Of a stretch of 64,000 bases of DNA, positions 27,889 to 39,626 are shown in pieces; position 1 is the first letter of the stretch; every line of letters begins with the position of its first letter. The notes below the pieces were generated by a model that was not told the DNA's origin, made no database searches, and saw only the letters and a program-made list of their open reading frames with translations. Position numbers and translations under genes: made by a program. The stretch is from Pyrus communis (taxonomy: Eukaryota > Streptophyta > Magnoliopsida > Rosales > Rosaceae). The DNA lies in NCBI RefSeq assembly GCF_963583255.1, contig NC_084817.1, forward strand, positions 20,565,989 to 20,629,988, given 5' to 3'.

Positions 27889-30042
27889 TGACACACCCCG
27901 ACTGAAATCAAGGCGTGCTGACCGTCATGTGATGGTGACGTAGCCAGGTGTACAATGTGGAAACAAAATATAATAATAAAAGTACGAATAAATAAAAACC
28001 AAACTACTAAAAAGAAACTAGTTAAGGTAACACACTAAAGTAAGACTAAGTGTGAAAAACAATATTCAGAGCACAGAAAGTCTAAGTGCAGTCTAGAAGA
28101 AGAAAACTAACTAAACACACCCATAGGTGGTCCTACACTGGTGATAATCTGTCAGATATGTCGTGAATTCCTCGTAAGCCACCAAAAGAGCAATTCAAAC
28201 TAGAACCTGGAGGGGCGCAAAACAGAAAGTGTGAGTGGGCAAAAACAAAGCTTTTCAAAATCATTTCATTAACAAAAGTTCTAACCCCTTGCCGTAAAAC
28301 CTGTATAGTTTCCCAGAAAATAGAATATACACGTATATCGAAAACATACTCAGAAATATGCCATGTCGAATGCTTCCACATAAAATGTAAGTAACCCAGG
28401 TAATGTCAATCAATGTAAGTAACATGTCAGCTGGAGTCACCTAACGTGACCTGTACGGCTGAATCTAGAGTTCAAATCCCCAACTCACTAACTATACCTG
28501 CACACGAGTCGGAACCACCTAAAGTGGTCTGTACGACAGGACTGGGTGTAAATAAATACGCTTAAGTACTACGATCACGTGAAGACTGGGCGAATAATCG
28601 CGGGTCACCTACGAGTCGGAACCACCTATAGTGGTCTGTACGACAGGACTGTGCACCTAACTTGGATCCAAGATGAGCGTGTGGTGCGGGAGGTGAACAT
28701 CACGTGAAGGACTGTGCCCTACTCTGGGCGGGAGCACTAACAATGGGGATGCAGGTTATGAGCTTTCTATGCATCTCACATAACCACTAATTCACAATCA
28801 TAACCATAACCTTACCTGACACTTACCTGTGCGTCCGTAGCACCAAACATACATATATACAACTACTAATGCATAAATAAATAGGCACACACTAAGCATG
28901 GCATTTTAAAACATATAAACATTCCATTTCATTTTCTGGGAAAAACCACAAGTATATAGGTATATACGGAAAACCAAAAGCCCACTCACTAATATGTGGA
29001 AGGGTCGTAACCCCCTTGCCTCGATTGACTGCGCTCGTCCTCAGGATAGGTCTCACCTATATGCGAAACAACTATAAAAACGTCAATTTAAAACACATAA
29101 CCAAAATTAGGTAATAACTTCTCATACAATGCTCAAATGGGGTGTGTGAATACACCAACGTGATCTACTCAACCTCACGAACATCCCCATATTTTTAAAA
29201 TAATTTTTCGAGGCTCCACGCGCCGGCAAGGGCACGGCCCTAGGCGCATTCCACGCGCGGCCACGTGCCAGGCACACTGACGTCGTTAGTTAACGCCGTC
29301 AGGAATATTCCGTTAAACCCTAACAGATTCCTTTAAAACTGACTGACAGCGTCAGAATATTCCGTCTTCTTCTTTGGCGAATCGCCGATCGACGGAAAAC
29401 TGGAAAATTTTCAAATCTTCGTTTCTTACTCGTTTCTTCACCAATTTCTATGAAATTTGCACCAATGGAAAGCTGGAGATGAATAGAACAACGTTATACC
29501 TGTTTGAAACCTCAAAGATCACAGGATCTCGCTGGAAAAATTCGAGGAAAATCGGCCAAACTTGCAACTCACGATCCCGACGTCCAAATCCTTCCAACTA
29601 ACCACTCCGAGTTTCCTAAGGACCTCACTAAGCTTCTTATAAACTTCAAATTCCCTAAAAAACAACATTTCACGTGTGCATGAACAATGACCAAAACGGA
29701 GATTCTTGGTTCGACGTGAAATCGAAGGATTCCTTACCTGAAATTGGTATGGTTGAACTCGTATGGTCCTCACAAACACAAAGGTATACTTTTCCACCTC
29801 AATCTGCAACGTTTACAAGGGTTTTGGGTCTCGTCCATACAAATGGAGAAGAAAAGAGAGAGAGAAAGTGTGTTCGAGACAGAGAAGGTACACGGGGGAA
29901 GGAGATGAGGATGAGAGTGTGTGTGTGGTCTAGATGCAGTCAGCCAAACAACAAAACAACCACCCAAAATGACAAATACCCACCAAGGGCAAAATCGTCA
30001 ATTCATACATACGGTACAAATAATTCGGGACAGGCTGTCACA
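27889..30042 (-). mobile_element. Solo LTR, 2.15 kb, with 5-bp target-site duplication
   Basis: On the reverse strand the element starts TGTGACAGCCTGTCCCGAAT and ends CCCCGGTGTGTCA-like (forward TGACACACCCCGACTG). It is flanked by a perfect TTAAA duplication at 27884-27888 and 30043-30047. There is no coding interior and no second LTR, so it is read as a solo LTR left by unequal recombination. Inside, CGGAACCACCTAWAGTGG plus TCTGTACGACAGGACTG occurs twice (about 28508 and 28616). Termini resemble the element at 32460-34724, suggesting one LTR superfamily (probably Gypsy, inferred). Confidence 0.85.
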
Positions 30043-30921
30043 TTAAAAATATGGAAAACAAAAACACCTTGAAAACAAACTTGAATTGCTCTCTAAAGTA
30101 GTGCGTCTCCTCCTCTCTCTCCCCCTCCTCCTGCCCCCCCCCCCTTTTCGTCTTTTTTAACCTAATGCTAAATATCTTTATATATACTACTACAAAATAA
30201 AACCCTATAAAGTCTTAGAATAAAACTAGGAAACATAATAAAATAATAAAACAAGAAATAAAAGGCTTCCTATTTGAACTAAAATTCGGACTTCTCAGAA
30301 AATCAGACTTTTGACTGACTAAATCAACTCTGATTTGGTCCTAAAATATCTCTTTTGAAAGTTGAAGACGTCCCCTACAAATCCTCAAAAGGAATCTTCC
30401 TTAAAATATGCCATCTTGAACTTCAAAATACCCAAAATATCCAAAAACGTTAATCTAGAAATGCTGCGCTAGGCCTTTATTTCATTGCCACGGTCAAACG
30501 GCTAAGTAGAAAAATCTGAAACTTTGATACAATCATCTTGAAAGACTCACGAACCTACTCCAATTGGAATCGCTCGAAAATTCGTCCATTTAATTCCTTT
30601 ATGCTCAAGAGGAAGTCGAATGTCCTACATTAAGAAATATAACTCAAAGTATCAAAATCTCACCAAAATAATCAATAAATTATTACTAAGACTAAGTTAA
30701 AATATATAGTAAAATATTGACTCATCAGATAACTTGGTTGCGTTATATATTGCAAGATTTACTAGTTCCCCAGAAGACTTCATTGTTTTGTGATAATTAG
30801 GCAGCCTTGTATATCGCAACAAATCCCATTTTCCACTAACGTATATTAAGATAGATTGTCATATAGTTTAAGAAAAATTACAAGTCGGTATGATTCGTCC
30901 TATGTATGTGCCTACACTTTC
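30043..30921. other. Unassigned repetitive-looking spacer
   Basis: Contains a CT/C-rich run near 30100-30150, then AT-rich DNA. Composition suggests an old LTR fragment, but no termini were recognised. No coding potential. Confidence 0.35.
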
Positions 30922-31591
30922 TCATTCTTTACTGTAAAAACCAACTGCCTCTAGCAAATTTCTGTTGTGTGAAAGTACAATTAGTATGAACAAGTAAACT
31001 GCTATATATGGTTTTAGGCTTCGTCAAATTTGAGAGGTTACAGAGAGCTCTGGTGCTCATGTTTTGGGGAAGTTTTTGAGTTTTTAACACAGGCCGACAT
31101 CACTTCACGCGTTGAAACAAATTCTCGTGTTACAATTCGAGTGAAATAGGAATGTCAAGTGGATGTATCTTTTACCCCGATTAACGTGGAGTAAGGCAGA
31201 AGATACAAATACGCAGATATTTCTGTTTTGGATTGGGATTTCTGTTTTAATGTTATATATGTGCTTGAGTTTGAGTACTAATGACGTAGGCCCTGAGCCC
31301 AATCGTCCAAACACCTTACCAACAATACCCCATTTTTATTGTTTTCCTACCAGTCTCTTTCTTGCGTGAGCTACATATAAAACCCTAATCAACCGTTCAC
31401 AACAAGTCTCTTTCTTGCCGTGGGCTACCTAAAACCTTAATCAACCCTGCACAAGTCATTCTTTTTATAGCAGATCTACGTGCTTTTTCGATAAGATTTA
31501 AAACCTTTTTCTTCTCGACCAGTCCCTCTGACTGATCCAAAATCGAATCGATTTTTTGCAGTTTGGTCCTCAAAATCTCTCACAGTTTTCC

Positions 31592-31833
31592 ATGGAGGTC
31601 CGCAAGGATGAACCGGCCGCTATGTTTCTAGATCAGACATCTCGCGCCACCCGAGGGAAGAGGTAACGAAATTGACCAAATCATTCGACAAGGATCGAAA
31701 CATGGGGCTCAATTTCTGAGAATTTACCCTTTATATATATATATATATATATATGATTTATTAGGATGACTAAGTTACTCGATTCGGAAATTGAAGAGGA
31801 TGAGATGGCCTAGAATCAGGAGGCTCTTAAGAG
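31592..31833 (+). pseudogene. SWC2/YL1 5' fragment, copy A
   Basis: Exon 1 at 31592-31662 reads MEVRKDEPAAMFLDQTSRAT. Exon 2 at 31765-31833 reads MTKLLDSEIEEDEMA, then a stop (TAG at 31811-31813) where copy B has Trp. The N-terminus matches the plant YL1 nuclear protein SWC2, a subunit of the SWR1 complex that deposits histone H2A.Z. Later exons are absent. Confidence 0.8.
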
Positions 31834-32164
31834 GTAAAAAAGTAATTATATTTGATATATGGTCTAATCTAAGTTTTTGTGTGTGTGTATGTATATATAT
31901 ATAGATATATTAGGAGTCCTATATTTGTTAGGAGTCGAATTTGTATTTATTCTTTCTTTGGGAAAGAATAAATGAAAATTAATCCGACCAAAACGCGGAC
32001 CATATAAATACTTATAGTTTTGGTTGATAAATGAACAAACTGATCATATGTTTGTTTTCACACATTGCTGCTAAACCTCTTGGCTGATTTTAAAGATAAG
32101 TAATATATTAATAATGCAAATCAGTTAGAGTTTGAATATGTGTAAAATCAACATCCTATTATGC

Positions 32165-32330
32165 AAGATTGTGCTCGACATTTTTTGTGGTGGAAAACTG
32201 TCGGCTGGTTTGAAACAGTTATGCACGTGGACACTTTGGTTTCAACGGCGATTGGCGGCGGCTAGCTCATACATTTGATGTGAAACATACCAACTAGTAT
32301 TGTGAGCCTTGCCTTTCCTTTGCTCGTTTT
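32165..32330 (+). pseudogene. F-box gene 3' remnant, copy A
   Basis: Matches the last codons and 3' flank of the F-box gene at 38394-39626: GTGCTCGAC, then CACTTTGGTTTCAACGGCGA, GGCGGCTAGCTCATACATTT and TATTGTGAGCCT. More than 1 kb of the coding region is missing between SWC2 exon 2 and this remnant. Confidence 0.75.
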
Positions 32331-32459
32331 ATTAATGTAACAATGTAATGTAATTGTCGTACAAATTAAGATAGTGGGTATTATCCAATGTTAATTAGAT
32401 TTATATTACTTATTCTTGATCTATTTCTCCTTTCATGATCATGTACGTTGGTATGCAAT

Positions 32460-34724
32460 TGACACGCCCCGACCCCGATATTCCCCAAATACCAGGATAG
32501 GCACGTGCTGGCCGACACCCGAAGGTGACGAAAGCCATTTATTGAGTGCAAATGCTGAAAACAAGGGATAAATAAGGTTTATAAATATAAAAGAATAATG
32601 AATATGCAAATAAGGACCATGTTCAGAGCACACCTCTAATCTAGAACACTAAAAGAAAATAATATAAAATTGAATGAAACAAAGGAGTGGGTCCTACACC
32701 GAGAGGACTCGAAGATGCCGATGCGGAAGTGCCTGGACGTCGGGATTGTATGCCTCGATTCTAAGTCCTGAAGGGGGCGCAAAACAAACATGAGTGGACC
32801 AAGTTGATATATATATATAATAAAACAGTTATCAACATACTAACCCCCAGGTTTTATGAAAACACAAATATAATGATAAACATAGGTTTTCCGAAACCTA
32901 GCATGTCGTGCAATGTCTCAAATCATAACTCGCATAAATAATAAACACTAGTGAATGTCCGATATAACACTTCAGGCCCCATGCCGGCTCCCCGTCTCTG
33001 AGCACACAGTCAGAGGAAAATGCACTTCAGGCCCCTTGCCGGCTCCCCGTCTCTGAGCAGACAGTCAGAGGAAAACACACTCCAGGCCCTATGCCAACAC
33101 CAAACCGTCGCCCGGGACGGACCGGATCTATCCCTACGTCCCGTAGCGGAAAGGACCACTAGGTAAGTACAAAATCAGTGAACATACATATATTGAAAAT
33201 CAACTTCATAGTATAAAGTCATCCATCATCTATACTATAAAGAGGTGTTCTAAACATGTTCTAAATATCATATCGTCATCCATCAGATATGCTATAAGAA
33301 CATGGGTTATAGGAAAAATAGTAATAATTCAAACTAGCCTCAGTAAGCATGTTATTTCAAAACGTTCATAAAACATAATCATAAAGTCATGCTTTTCTGT
33401 GTATGCAATTCTACCATTAAAACATGCATTTTTAGAAGGGGTCCACTCACAGTACTTAGCTGCCGAAGAGCCACGCAACTAGCGAAGATGGAAACGCCAC
33501 AATTAAACGCCCCTAAGCACATAAACGGTACATTTAGTCAAACTCTATTCAAACGATTGAATTTGGGAAAACGGACATCGGAAACGGGTTCAGGACGTCG
33601 AAATTAGCCTAGGAGGGGTCCCGCACAAAAACCCAAAAAGTCAACGGTCAAAGTCAACGTTGACCTTGACCGGGTCAACGGGTCACGGGTCACGGGTCAC
33701 GGGTCAACGGGTCAACGGGTTTGGGCTTTAGGGTTTTGGGTTAGGGTAATTGGGTTTAGGTTTTAGGTGGGTTGGGTTTGGGTTAGAAGGAAAGTGGGTT
33801 TGGGTTTGAAACCTTATGGCCCAAGGCCTAATTAAAAAGGGGAAATGGGTTTGGGCTGCAACCAAGGCCCTAAGGCCTTTTGGGTTTTTAAAATGAAATA
33901 ACTAAAAATAAAAAAGGAAAGGGTGAGGGTATTGGGCCAAAGACCAAACGGGCCTAAGGCCCGTGTGTGTGTGTGGAGAACGGCCCGAAGGCCTGGGTGC
34001 CCGGAGAAGAACACCGGAGCTCGGCCGGAAAATTCCCAAGCTCCTTTGGAGCTCAAAACTCAACCAAAACATGTCAATCAATATACCAAATTGAAGCCCC
34101 GAAGGTAAGGAATCGAAATATACCCTTGGTTCCCGTCATCGTGGTCGGAGTTGGCCGGAAAACAGCCTGGAAGCCACGGGTGTCCGCCGGAACTGGGTAA
34201 GATTCAAATGAGCATAACTTCTTCAATACTCAATGAAATTGGGTGAAACAAAAAGGAAAGTTGTAGTACTCAGCGAGACAAAGAGATTGATACCTTGCAC
34301 GCCGGCCAACTCGCCGTGGTTTGGCCGAAAATCTCCTCGAAAGGGACGGTTCTCGCCGGAAAACTGGGAAATGTCTTCGAGGTGATTTCTTCGTGGTTTG
34401 ACGTCTAAAACACAGCCACGGGGTTAGAAAAGAGTTATAGGTGTGGGCATGGGTGTGTGTGTGTGTGTTCTTGTCGGAGGAAGGAGCACCGAGAGGAGGG
34501 GAAAGGAGAGAGAGCACGGGAAGAGAGAGTGAGGGAGAAGAGAGAGACTTTTCAGAAAAAGAAAAGAAAAGGGAGAGGGAACCGGGGGACAAAACAGGGG
34601 GTGGGCCCCTTGGGCTCACCAATTAAAGTTCAAAAACAATTTTAAAAAGAAAGGTATCCCCCAAACTTAGTGAAAATACAAAAATACCTATTTTCTTACG
34701 TAAATCCCGGGACGGGTTCTTACA
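32460..34724 (-). mobile_element. Solo LTR, 2.27 kb, with 5-bp target-site duplication
   Basis: On the reverse strand it begins TGTAAGAACCCGTCCCGGGA and ends GGGGCGTGTCA. A perfect GCAAT duplication flanks it at 32455-32459 and 34725-34729. No internal retrotransposon genes. It contains two or three 60-base repeats near 32968-33085 (CAGGCCCCWTGCCGGCTCCC) and a GGGTCA-rich minisatellite near 33670-33722. Confidence 0.88.
32968..33085. repeat. About 60-bp tandem repeat inside the LTR
   Basis: CACTTCAGGCCCC, GCCGGCTCCCCGTCTCTGAG and CAGTCAGAGGAAAA occur twice in order, with a degenerate third start (CACTCCAGGCCC). There are no spacers of CRISPR kind; these belong to the LTR. Confidence 0.8.
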
Positions 34725-34972
34725 GCAATTGTATACTTAGCCCGATCGATATAAATCCAAGCTACATTTCTTTGTAAATGAGACCAAACATACATACATA
34801 CATACATACAGTTCTCGAAGAGCAGGGAATTGGTTAGTGTGGGGGAAATAAAGATGACAACATCAATGAATTTGTACTGAAACTTGTAGCATGTTTCCAT
34901 TCATTAGATTGTTTACATATAGGAAAGTAAACCATTAATTTACACTCGACTTATTGTTTGTTTAGTGTCCGT

Positions 34973-37196
34973 CCCTTACAATTGGTGCACCTGTGTGTTA
35001 AACAAGAGTTTTTGGCTAAGTAGCAGGAAGAGCATGTGATACCTGAAAATAGAGGCTTTGCAGGCTTTCTATGTCATTGCATTAGCTACCGAGACTCATC
35101 GGGCTTATTGATTATCACGGAAGAAAAAGAGATTGTCGATCTAGTTTACTAAATAAATTTATCTGAACATTTGAAACTGGATGGATAACGAGAGAAATGA
35201 AAGATGTTTACTTTGTTTAGAAGGCTTTTGCTTCTTTAAGTAGCTTCAAGATGGTATTGCTAGACAACAAATTTGTCATATTTATGCATTACTACTATAT
35301 CAACTTTCTTTTTACACAATTCAAGCGTACAGCCAAATGGAAAGTAATGATCAGTCACGTAGAGAAAAACTCGAAAGACAAAGAACAGTAGACACTCGAT
35401 CGATCTAACTCGGATTCTTGGTCATAGTCATTTTCTTCCTGGCATCTCTTTTGATGCGTATATAAGATGAACTATATCCTTACAAACTTACCTAAAGTGA
35501 GTCGTCGTTTCAAGACTCACCGGGAAATGCTTGACGATAATTCATCGCCCGTGACTTGTTCTCATAAACTGCGTTGTATTTGTTGTTTTGGACACAAGCT
35601 CCTACCGGGAAATATCCGACCACCATGTTCCTTCAACATAGCCATTTACTTGGGCCCAAGTAATATCATTTTTCTTTTTTGGTAAGAACTCGTCAAGATT
35701 CTTCTTATAGAGTTAAACATCGTGTCAAATTAATTATTTGAGTAGGAATTGGAGTTGGACTTAGAAGAAGTTAAACGATAGCAAAAATACAAATAAAGTG
35801 ACCTATATATCCTCAAAATTAAACCGATAGTATAGTGAAACTTAGCTTGTCCACGAGCATAAGTGTGACAAATTGGCCTTTTGTTACTTATTTTCCAATT
35901 TTTTAAAAATTGCTATTTAATAAAAGGCTTTTTAGTCAAATCTTAGGGATCAAAGTGAGGAGTTATGCAAATCTCAATGACTATTTTAGCTAAAAAGCCT
36001 TCATAAAATTCATAGAAACTAGCAAGTATAATTACCCACAAATTTCAGTTCTCTCTTCGTACCAAGTAGTTGAAAGTCAGAGACCAACAATATAAAAATA
36101 AGAAGAATACTTTTTATAAAATGCTGAGACGGCTACATAACTCAAACGGAGTACATCTTGAGTAATAAGCTCAACAATAACCATTCTTACATCAACTATG
36201 TGGGCCCCAAACGAACCAGGCCGACATCAACTTCAATCAACAAGTGCAAACAGGAAAACAGTAGGCCCACGTGGACCTCAGTCAAAAGCAATCAAATTAA
36301 CCATTCTTTCCTTCGTCCTGGGCCCAAACAAACAACCAATTTGTCTCCTGGTGCAACACGGTGGTTCGGGTTGCAGTAACGGTGAGCAAGCTGGTCTTGG
36401 TTCATCGACGCATGATCTTGGCGCGGTGTTCGTCGATGCAGGTTCTGGGCTGAATGGAAAAGATGCGGCGGAAGGGAGCAACGAGTGTTGAATACAGGCT
36501 TCAAACATGCACTATGCGATGACGATCTGGGCGGGAGGTTCATCAAGACGCTGCAGCAAGCAGCAGCAGAGGTTCAAGACAGGCGCGAGATGATGGTTGG
36601 TCAAGGTCTCAGTCGAATCTGGACACACACGGGTCAGGCAGCGGCAATCTTGAGATGCAGAGGTGCAGTGGAGTAACGGCGGCGGTGCGGTGCGGATGAT
36701 ACGATGGTACTAGCAGGCCGGGGCAAACAGACTAAAATTTTTTTTGAAAAAAACAAAACCTTAACAAAACTGATACCGAGCAAACTAACACACAAACTGA
36801 TACGAAAAAAAGGAACGTGACAAGACAAACAAACTGGCTACTAAGAACAGATTCAACCCTAAAGGATTAAATATGCTATACCAAAGTTGAAAGTCAAAGA
36901 CCAACAATATAAAATTAAGAAGAAAATATTGAGACGGTTACATAACTCGAATAGACTGCATTTTGACTAACTTGTTCTCAAACTAAATTACAAGCTCTAT
37001 TTATAGTGAAATAAACTTAAGAACTCTAATGCATAAATGCCAAAAATACCCTACTATAAAATCAAATCAAATCTCTAATTAATTTCCTAAATAAACCTAA
37101 TAAATTCCAACAGGATCCTTCAGCTGCTCTTCGACCTCTCGCTGCTGCAACACATGGAGGTCGGTAATTCAGTTTTATTCATTCTTCCTTGAAGAT
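34973..37196. other. Spacer between duplication copies
   Basis: No gene recognised. Segments 36069-36165 and 36886-36970 are similar (GTTGAAAGTCAGAGACCAAC, GAGACGGCTACATAACTC). They flank a GC-richer 36190-36840 stretch, possibly an inserted retroelement fragment. The reverse frame at 36278-36508 looks proline-rich but matches nothing I recognise. Confidence 0.4.
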
Positions 37197-37779
37197 TCAT
37201 TCTTTACTGTAAAAACCAACTGCCACTAGCAGATTTCTGTTGTGTGAAAGTACAATTAGTATGAACAAGTAAACTGCTATATATGGTTTTAGGCTTCGTC
37301 AAATTTGAGAGGTTACAGAGAGCTCTTGTTCTCATGTTTTGGGGAAGTTTTTGAGTATTTAACACAAGCCATGGCATCACTCCACGTGTTGAAACAAATT
37401 CTCACGTTACAATTCGAGTGAAATAGGAATGTCAAGCAGATGTATCTTTTGTCTCGATCCCAAAACGTGGAGCAAGGCAGAAGATACAAATTAGTCGCAT
37501 ATATTTCTGTTTTGGATTGGGCTTTCTATTTTAATGTTTTCCTACAAGTCTCTTTCTTGCGTGAGCTACCTAATCAACCCTTCACAACGAGTCTGTTTCT
37601 TGCCGTGGGCTACCTAAAGCCCTAATCAACCTTGCACAAGTCATTCGTTTTATAGCAGAGCTACGTGCTTTTTTCGATTTAAGATTTAAAACCTTATTCT
37701 CGTCGACCAGTTAATCCGGCTGATCCAAAATCAAATCGATTTTTTGCAGTTTGGTCCTCAAAATCTCTCTTAGTTTTCC

Positions 37780-38034
37780 ATGGAGGTCCCCAAGGACGAG
37801 CCAGCCGTTGTGTTTCTCGATCGGACATCTCGCGCCACACGAGGGAAGAGGTAATGAAATTGACCGAATCATTTGACAAGGATCGAAACTTGGGACTCAA
37901 TTTCTGAGAATTTACCTTCTTTTTTTTTTCTTCTTTTTTTTTTTTTTTCTAATACCATTTATCAGGATGACTAAGTTACTCGATCAGGAAATTGAAGAGG
38001 ATGAGATGTTCTGGAATCAGGAGGCTCTCAAGAG
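37780..38034 (+). pseudogene. SWC2/YL1 5' fragment, copy B (open exons 1-2)
   Basis: Exon 1 at 37780-37850 reads MEVPKDEPAVVFLDRTSRAT. Exon 2 at 37966-38034 reads [20 protein letters not shown]. The phase-2 junction and donor sites (GAGGTAATG, GAGGTAAAA) are intact. The acidic exon 3 of SWC2 and all later exons are missing; a TA-rich foldback and the F-box gene follow. With its own upstream sequence it could still provide a promoter and spliced leader to the F-box transcript. Classified as a gene fragment rather than a working SWC2. Confidence 0.8.
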
Positions 38035-38079
38035 GTAAAAAAAGTAATTATATTTGATATTTGGTCTAATATTAGTTAT

Positions 38080-38090
<11 letters not shown>

Positions 38091-38141
<51 letters not shown>

Positions 38142-38197
38142 GAGTCCTATATTTAGTAGGAGTCAGATTTGTATTTATCCCTTCCTTGTGAGAACAA

Positions 38198-38246
<49 letters not shown>

Positions 38247-38283
38247 AAATACAAATCCGACTCCTACTAAATATAGGACTCAT
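38091..38283. repeat. TA microsatellites inside a 38-bp inverted repeat
   Basis: TA runs at about 38091-38138 and 38201-38242. The sequence after the first run (TAGGAGTCCTATATTTAGTA, 38139-38178) is the inverse of 38245-38282 (TACTAAATATAGGACTCA at its end). Copy A of the segmental duplication has only the left half, so the inverted arm was added in copy B. Confidence 0.8.
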
Positions 38284-38393
38284 AATATATATATACACAC
38301 ACAATAAATATATCTATATCTATATATTTACATTTATATTGTAACCCTAACGATCAATACGTGCGAAACTTCAGCCATTCGCTTTCTACTATT

Positions 38394-39626
38394 ATGGCGG
38401 GTGATGATGGGGAATTGCCGATCTTGTCCTCCAACAATGACGATATAATCGTCGAGATACTTTCATGGCTACCGGTCGTATCTCTCCTCCGATTCCGTTG
38501 TGTATGCAAGTCATGGCGCGCCTTAATCACTACTCCCCAGTTCGTGGCCAAGCACCGAGCACATACCAACGACAGCAACAAGAATGTCCTGATTCTCACG
38601 AAACCGTACTGGCCGCCACCAGCCCCGCCACCACCCCCCTCTGTATCTCCCCTACTGATTGACTACCAATCACTGAAGAAGAATGTTGCCGCCTGCGCCT
38701 CTGCCTCTTCATCAGCGATACGAAGCAACCATAGAGACGTTGAAGCTGAATTTCCAGATGATACTAGCCTCAACGATTCATCACTTGTGGGTTCTTGCAA
38801 TGGTCTCATCTGCCTACTACTTAACCCTCCACTTGCATACTATGAAGAATACTATGAAAATATAAGACTTCTCTTGTGGAACCCTAGTACCAGAACAGCC
38901 CGTAAGGTACCGGACATTGATTGGTTTTGTTTCAGACCATGTTATTACGGATTCGGCTACGATTCCACCACTCAAGACTACAAGGTCCTTTTGGGCGGTC
39001 TAAGTGCCAAAGATGGATTTGCTGCAATCTTCTCACTCAAAGCGGCTTCATGGAAGATTGTTGAAGACTCCCTCAAGCCTGCGGCCTCGTTTGGTATTGA
39101 TGGACGAGGGTGCTTCTTAAATGGAGCTCTACATTGGAATCATAGACACGATAACGGGACAATAATCAGGTCCTTTGATTTCGCACAGGAGAAATTTCAT
39201 TCGTTTTCCTCTATTAGGCATAACAAATGTAGTTGGGCGGGAGTGGGGACTACTGGAAATCGTCTCTTCTTTCACACTTTCTGCCCTGATTCCCAAAATT
39301 TTCCTGACTTTGAGGACACTGGCCTTACCCTATGGGTGATGATGGAATATGGGGTCGATCAATCTTGGACTATTTTCGCAAAAATTCGCCCGGAGATTTT
39401 CCCTCCTAATGTGTGGTCGTTGAATCCTTTATTCCTCGACGATGGTGCACTTTTGATGGAATCGGATCGAGGTGACTTGGTATTATGTATGCCTAAGGAA
39501 GATACATGCAGGAATGTGCTCGACAATTCTAATGTTGAAAAATTGAGAGCTTCGTCTTCGTCTGGGCGTGCAGTAATGGTTATGTACGTAGGCACTTTGG
39601 TTTCACCGGCGACAGGTGGCGGCTAG
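38394..39626 (+). CDS. F-box protein with FBA-type C-terminal region (CPR1/At3g23880-like)
   Basis: Single exon, 410 residues from ATG at 38394. A GTG-started extension to 38361 was not chosen. The F-box covers about residues 13-55 (DDIIVEILSWLPVVSLLRFR, then CVCKSWRALI). The C-terminal half follows the F-box-associated pattern: GSCNGLICL (133-141), LLLWNPSTRTARKVP (159-173), YGFGYDSTTQDYKVL (185-199), FLNGALHWNH and a late MMEYGVDQSWTIF. Such proteins are substrate receptors of SCF ubiquitin ligases; the substrate is unknown. A proline run (74-82) follows the F-box. It sits 360 bases after a SWC2 gene fragment and is the surviving copy of a segmental duplication. No lesion seen. Confidence 0.9.
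   Translation: MAGDDGELPILSSNNDDIIVEILSWLPVVSLLRFRCVCKSWRALITTPQFVAKHRAHTNDSNKNVLILTKPYWPPPAPPPPPSVSPLLIDYQSLKKNVAACASASSSAIRSNHRDVEAEFPDDTSLNDSSLVGSCNGLICLLLNPPLAYYEEYYENIRLLLWNPSTRTARKVPDIDWFCFRPCYYGFGYDSTTQDYKVLLGGLSAKDGFAAIFSLKAASWKIVEDSLKPAASFGIDGRGCFLNGALHWNHRHDNGTIIRSFDFAQEKFHSFSSIRHNKCSWAGVGTTGNRLFFHTFCPDSQNFPDFEDTGLTLWVMMEYGVDQSWTIFAKIRPEIFPPNVWSLNPLFLDDGALLMESDRGDLVLCMPKEDTCRNVLDNSNVEKLRASSSSGRAVMVMYVGTLVSPATGGG

Larger units (their letters stand above)
30922..34972. repeat. Segmental duplication copy A (SWC2 fragment plus F-box remnant), split by a solo LTR
   Basis: 30922-32459 and 34725-34972 together match 37197-40084 in order: shared promoter sequence (ACTGTAAAAACCAACTGCC), SWC2 exons 1-2, the F-box 3' end and flank (AATTTGTACTGAAACTTG). 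The solo LTR at 32460-34724 interrupts copy A only, so it inserted after the duplication. Most of the F-box coding region is deleted here. Confidence 0.85.

Noticed and set aside
32968..33085. Regular repeats that might suggest a CRISPR-like array
   Set aside because: Adjacent tandem units without unique spacers, within a plant solo LTR; the host is eukaryotic.
36198..36546. Possible retroelement gag fragment on either strand
   Set aside because: Proline- and cysteine-rich frames without a recognisable zinc knuckle or protease motif; left as unassigned.
38017..38307. Tyr/Ile repeat proteins on both strands
   Set aside because: Translations of TA microsatellites.
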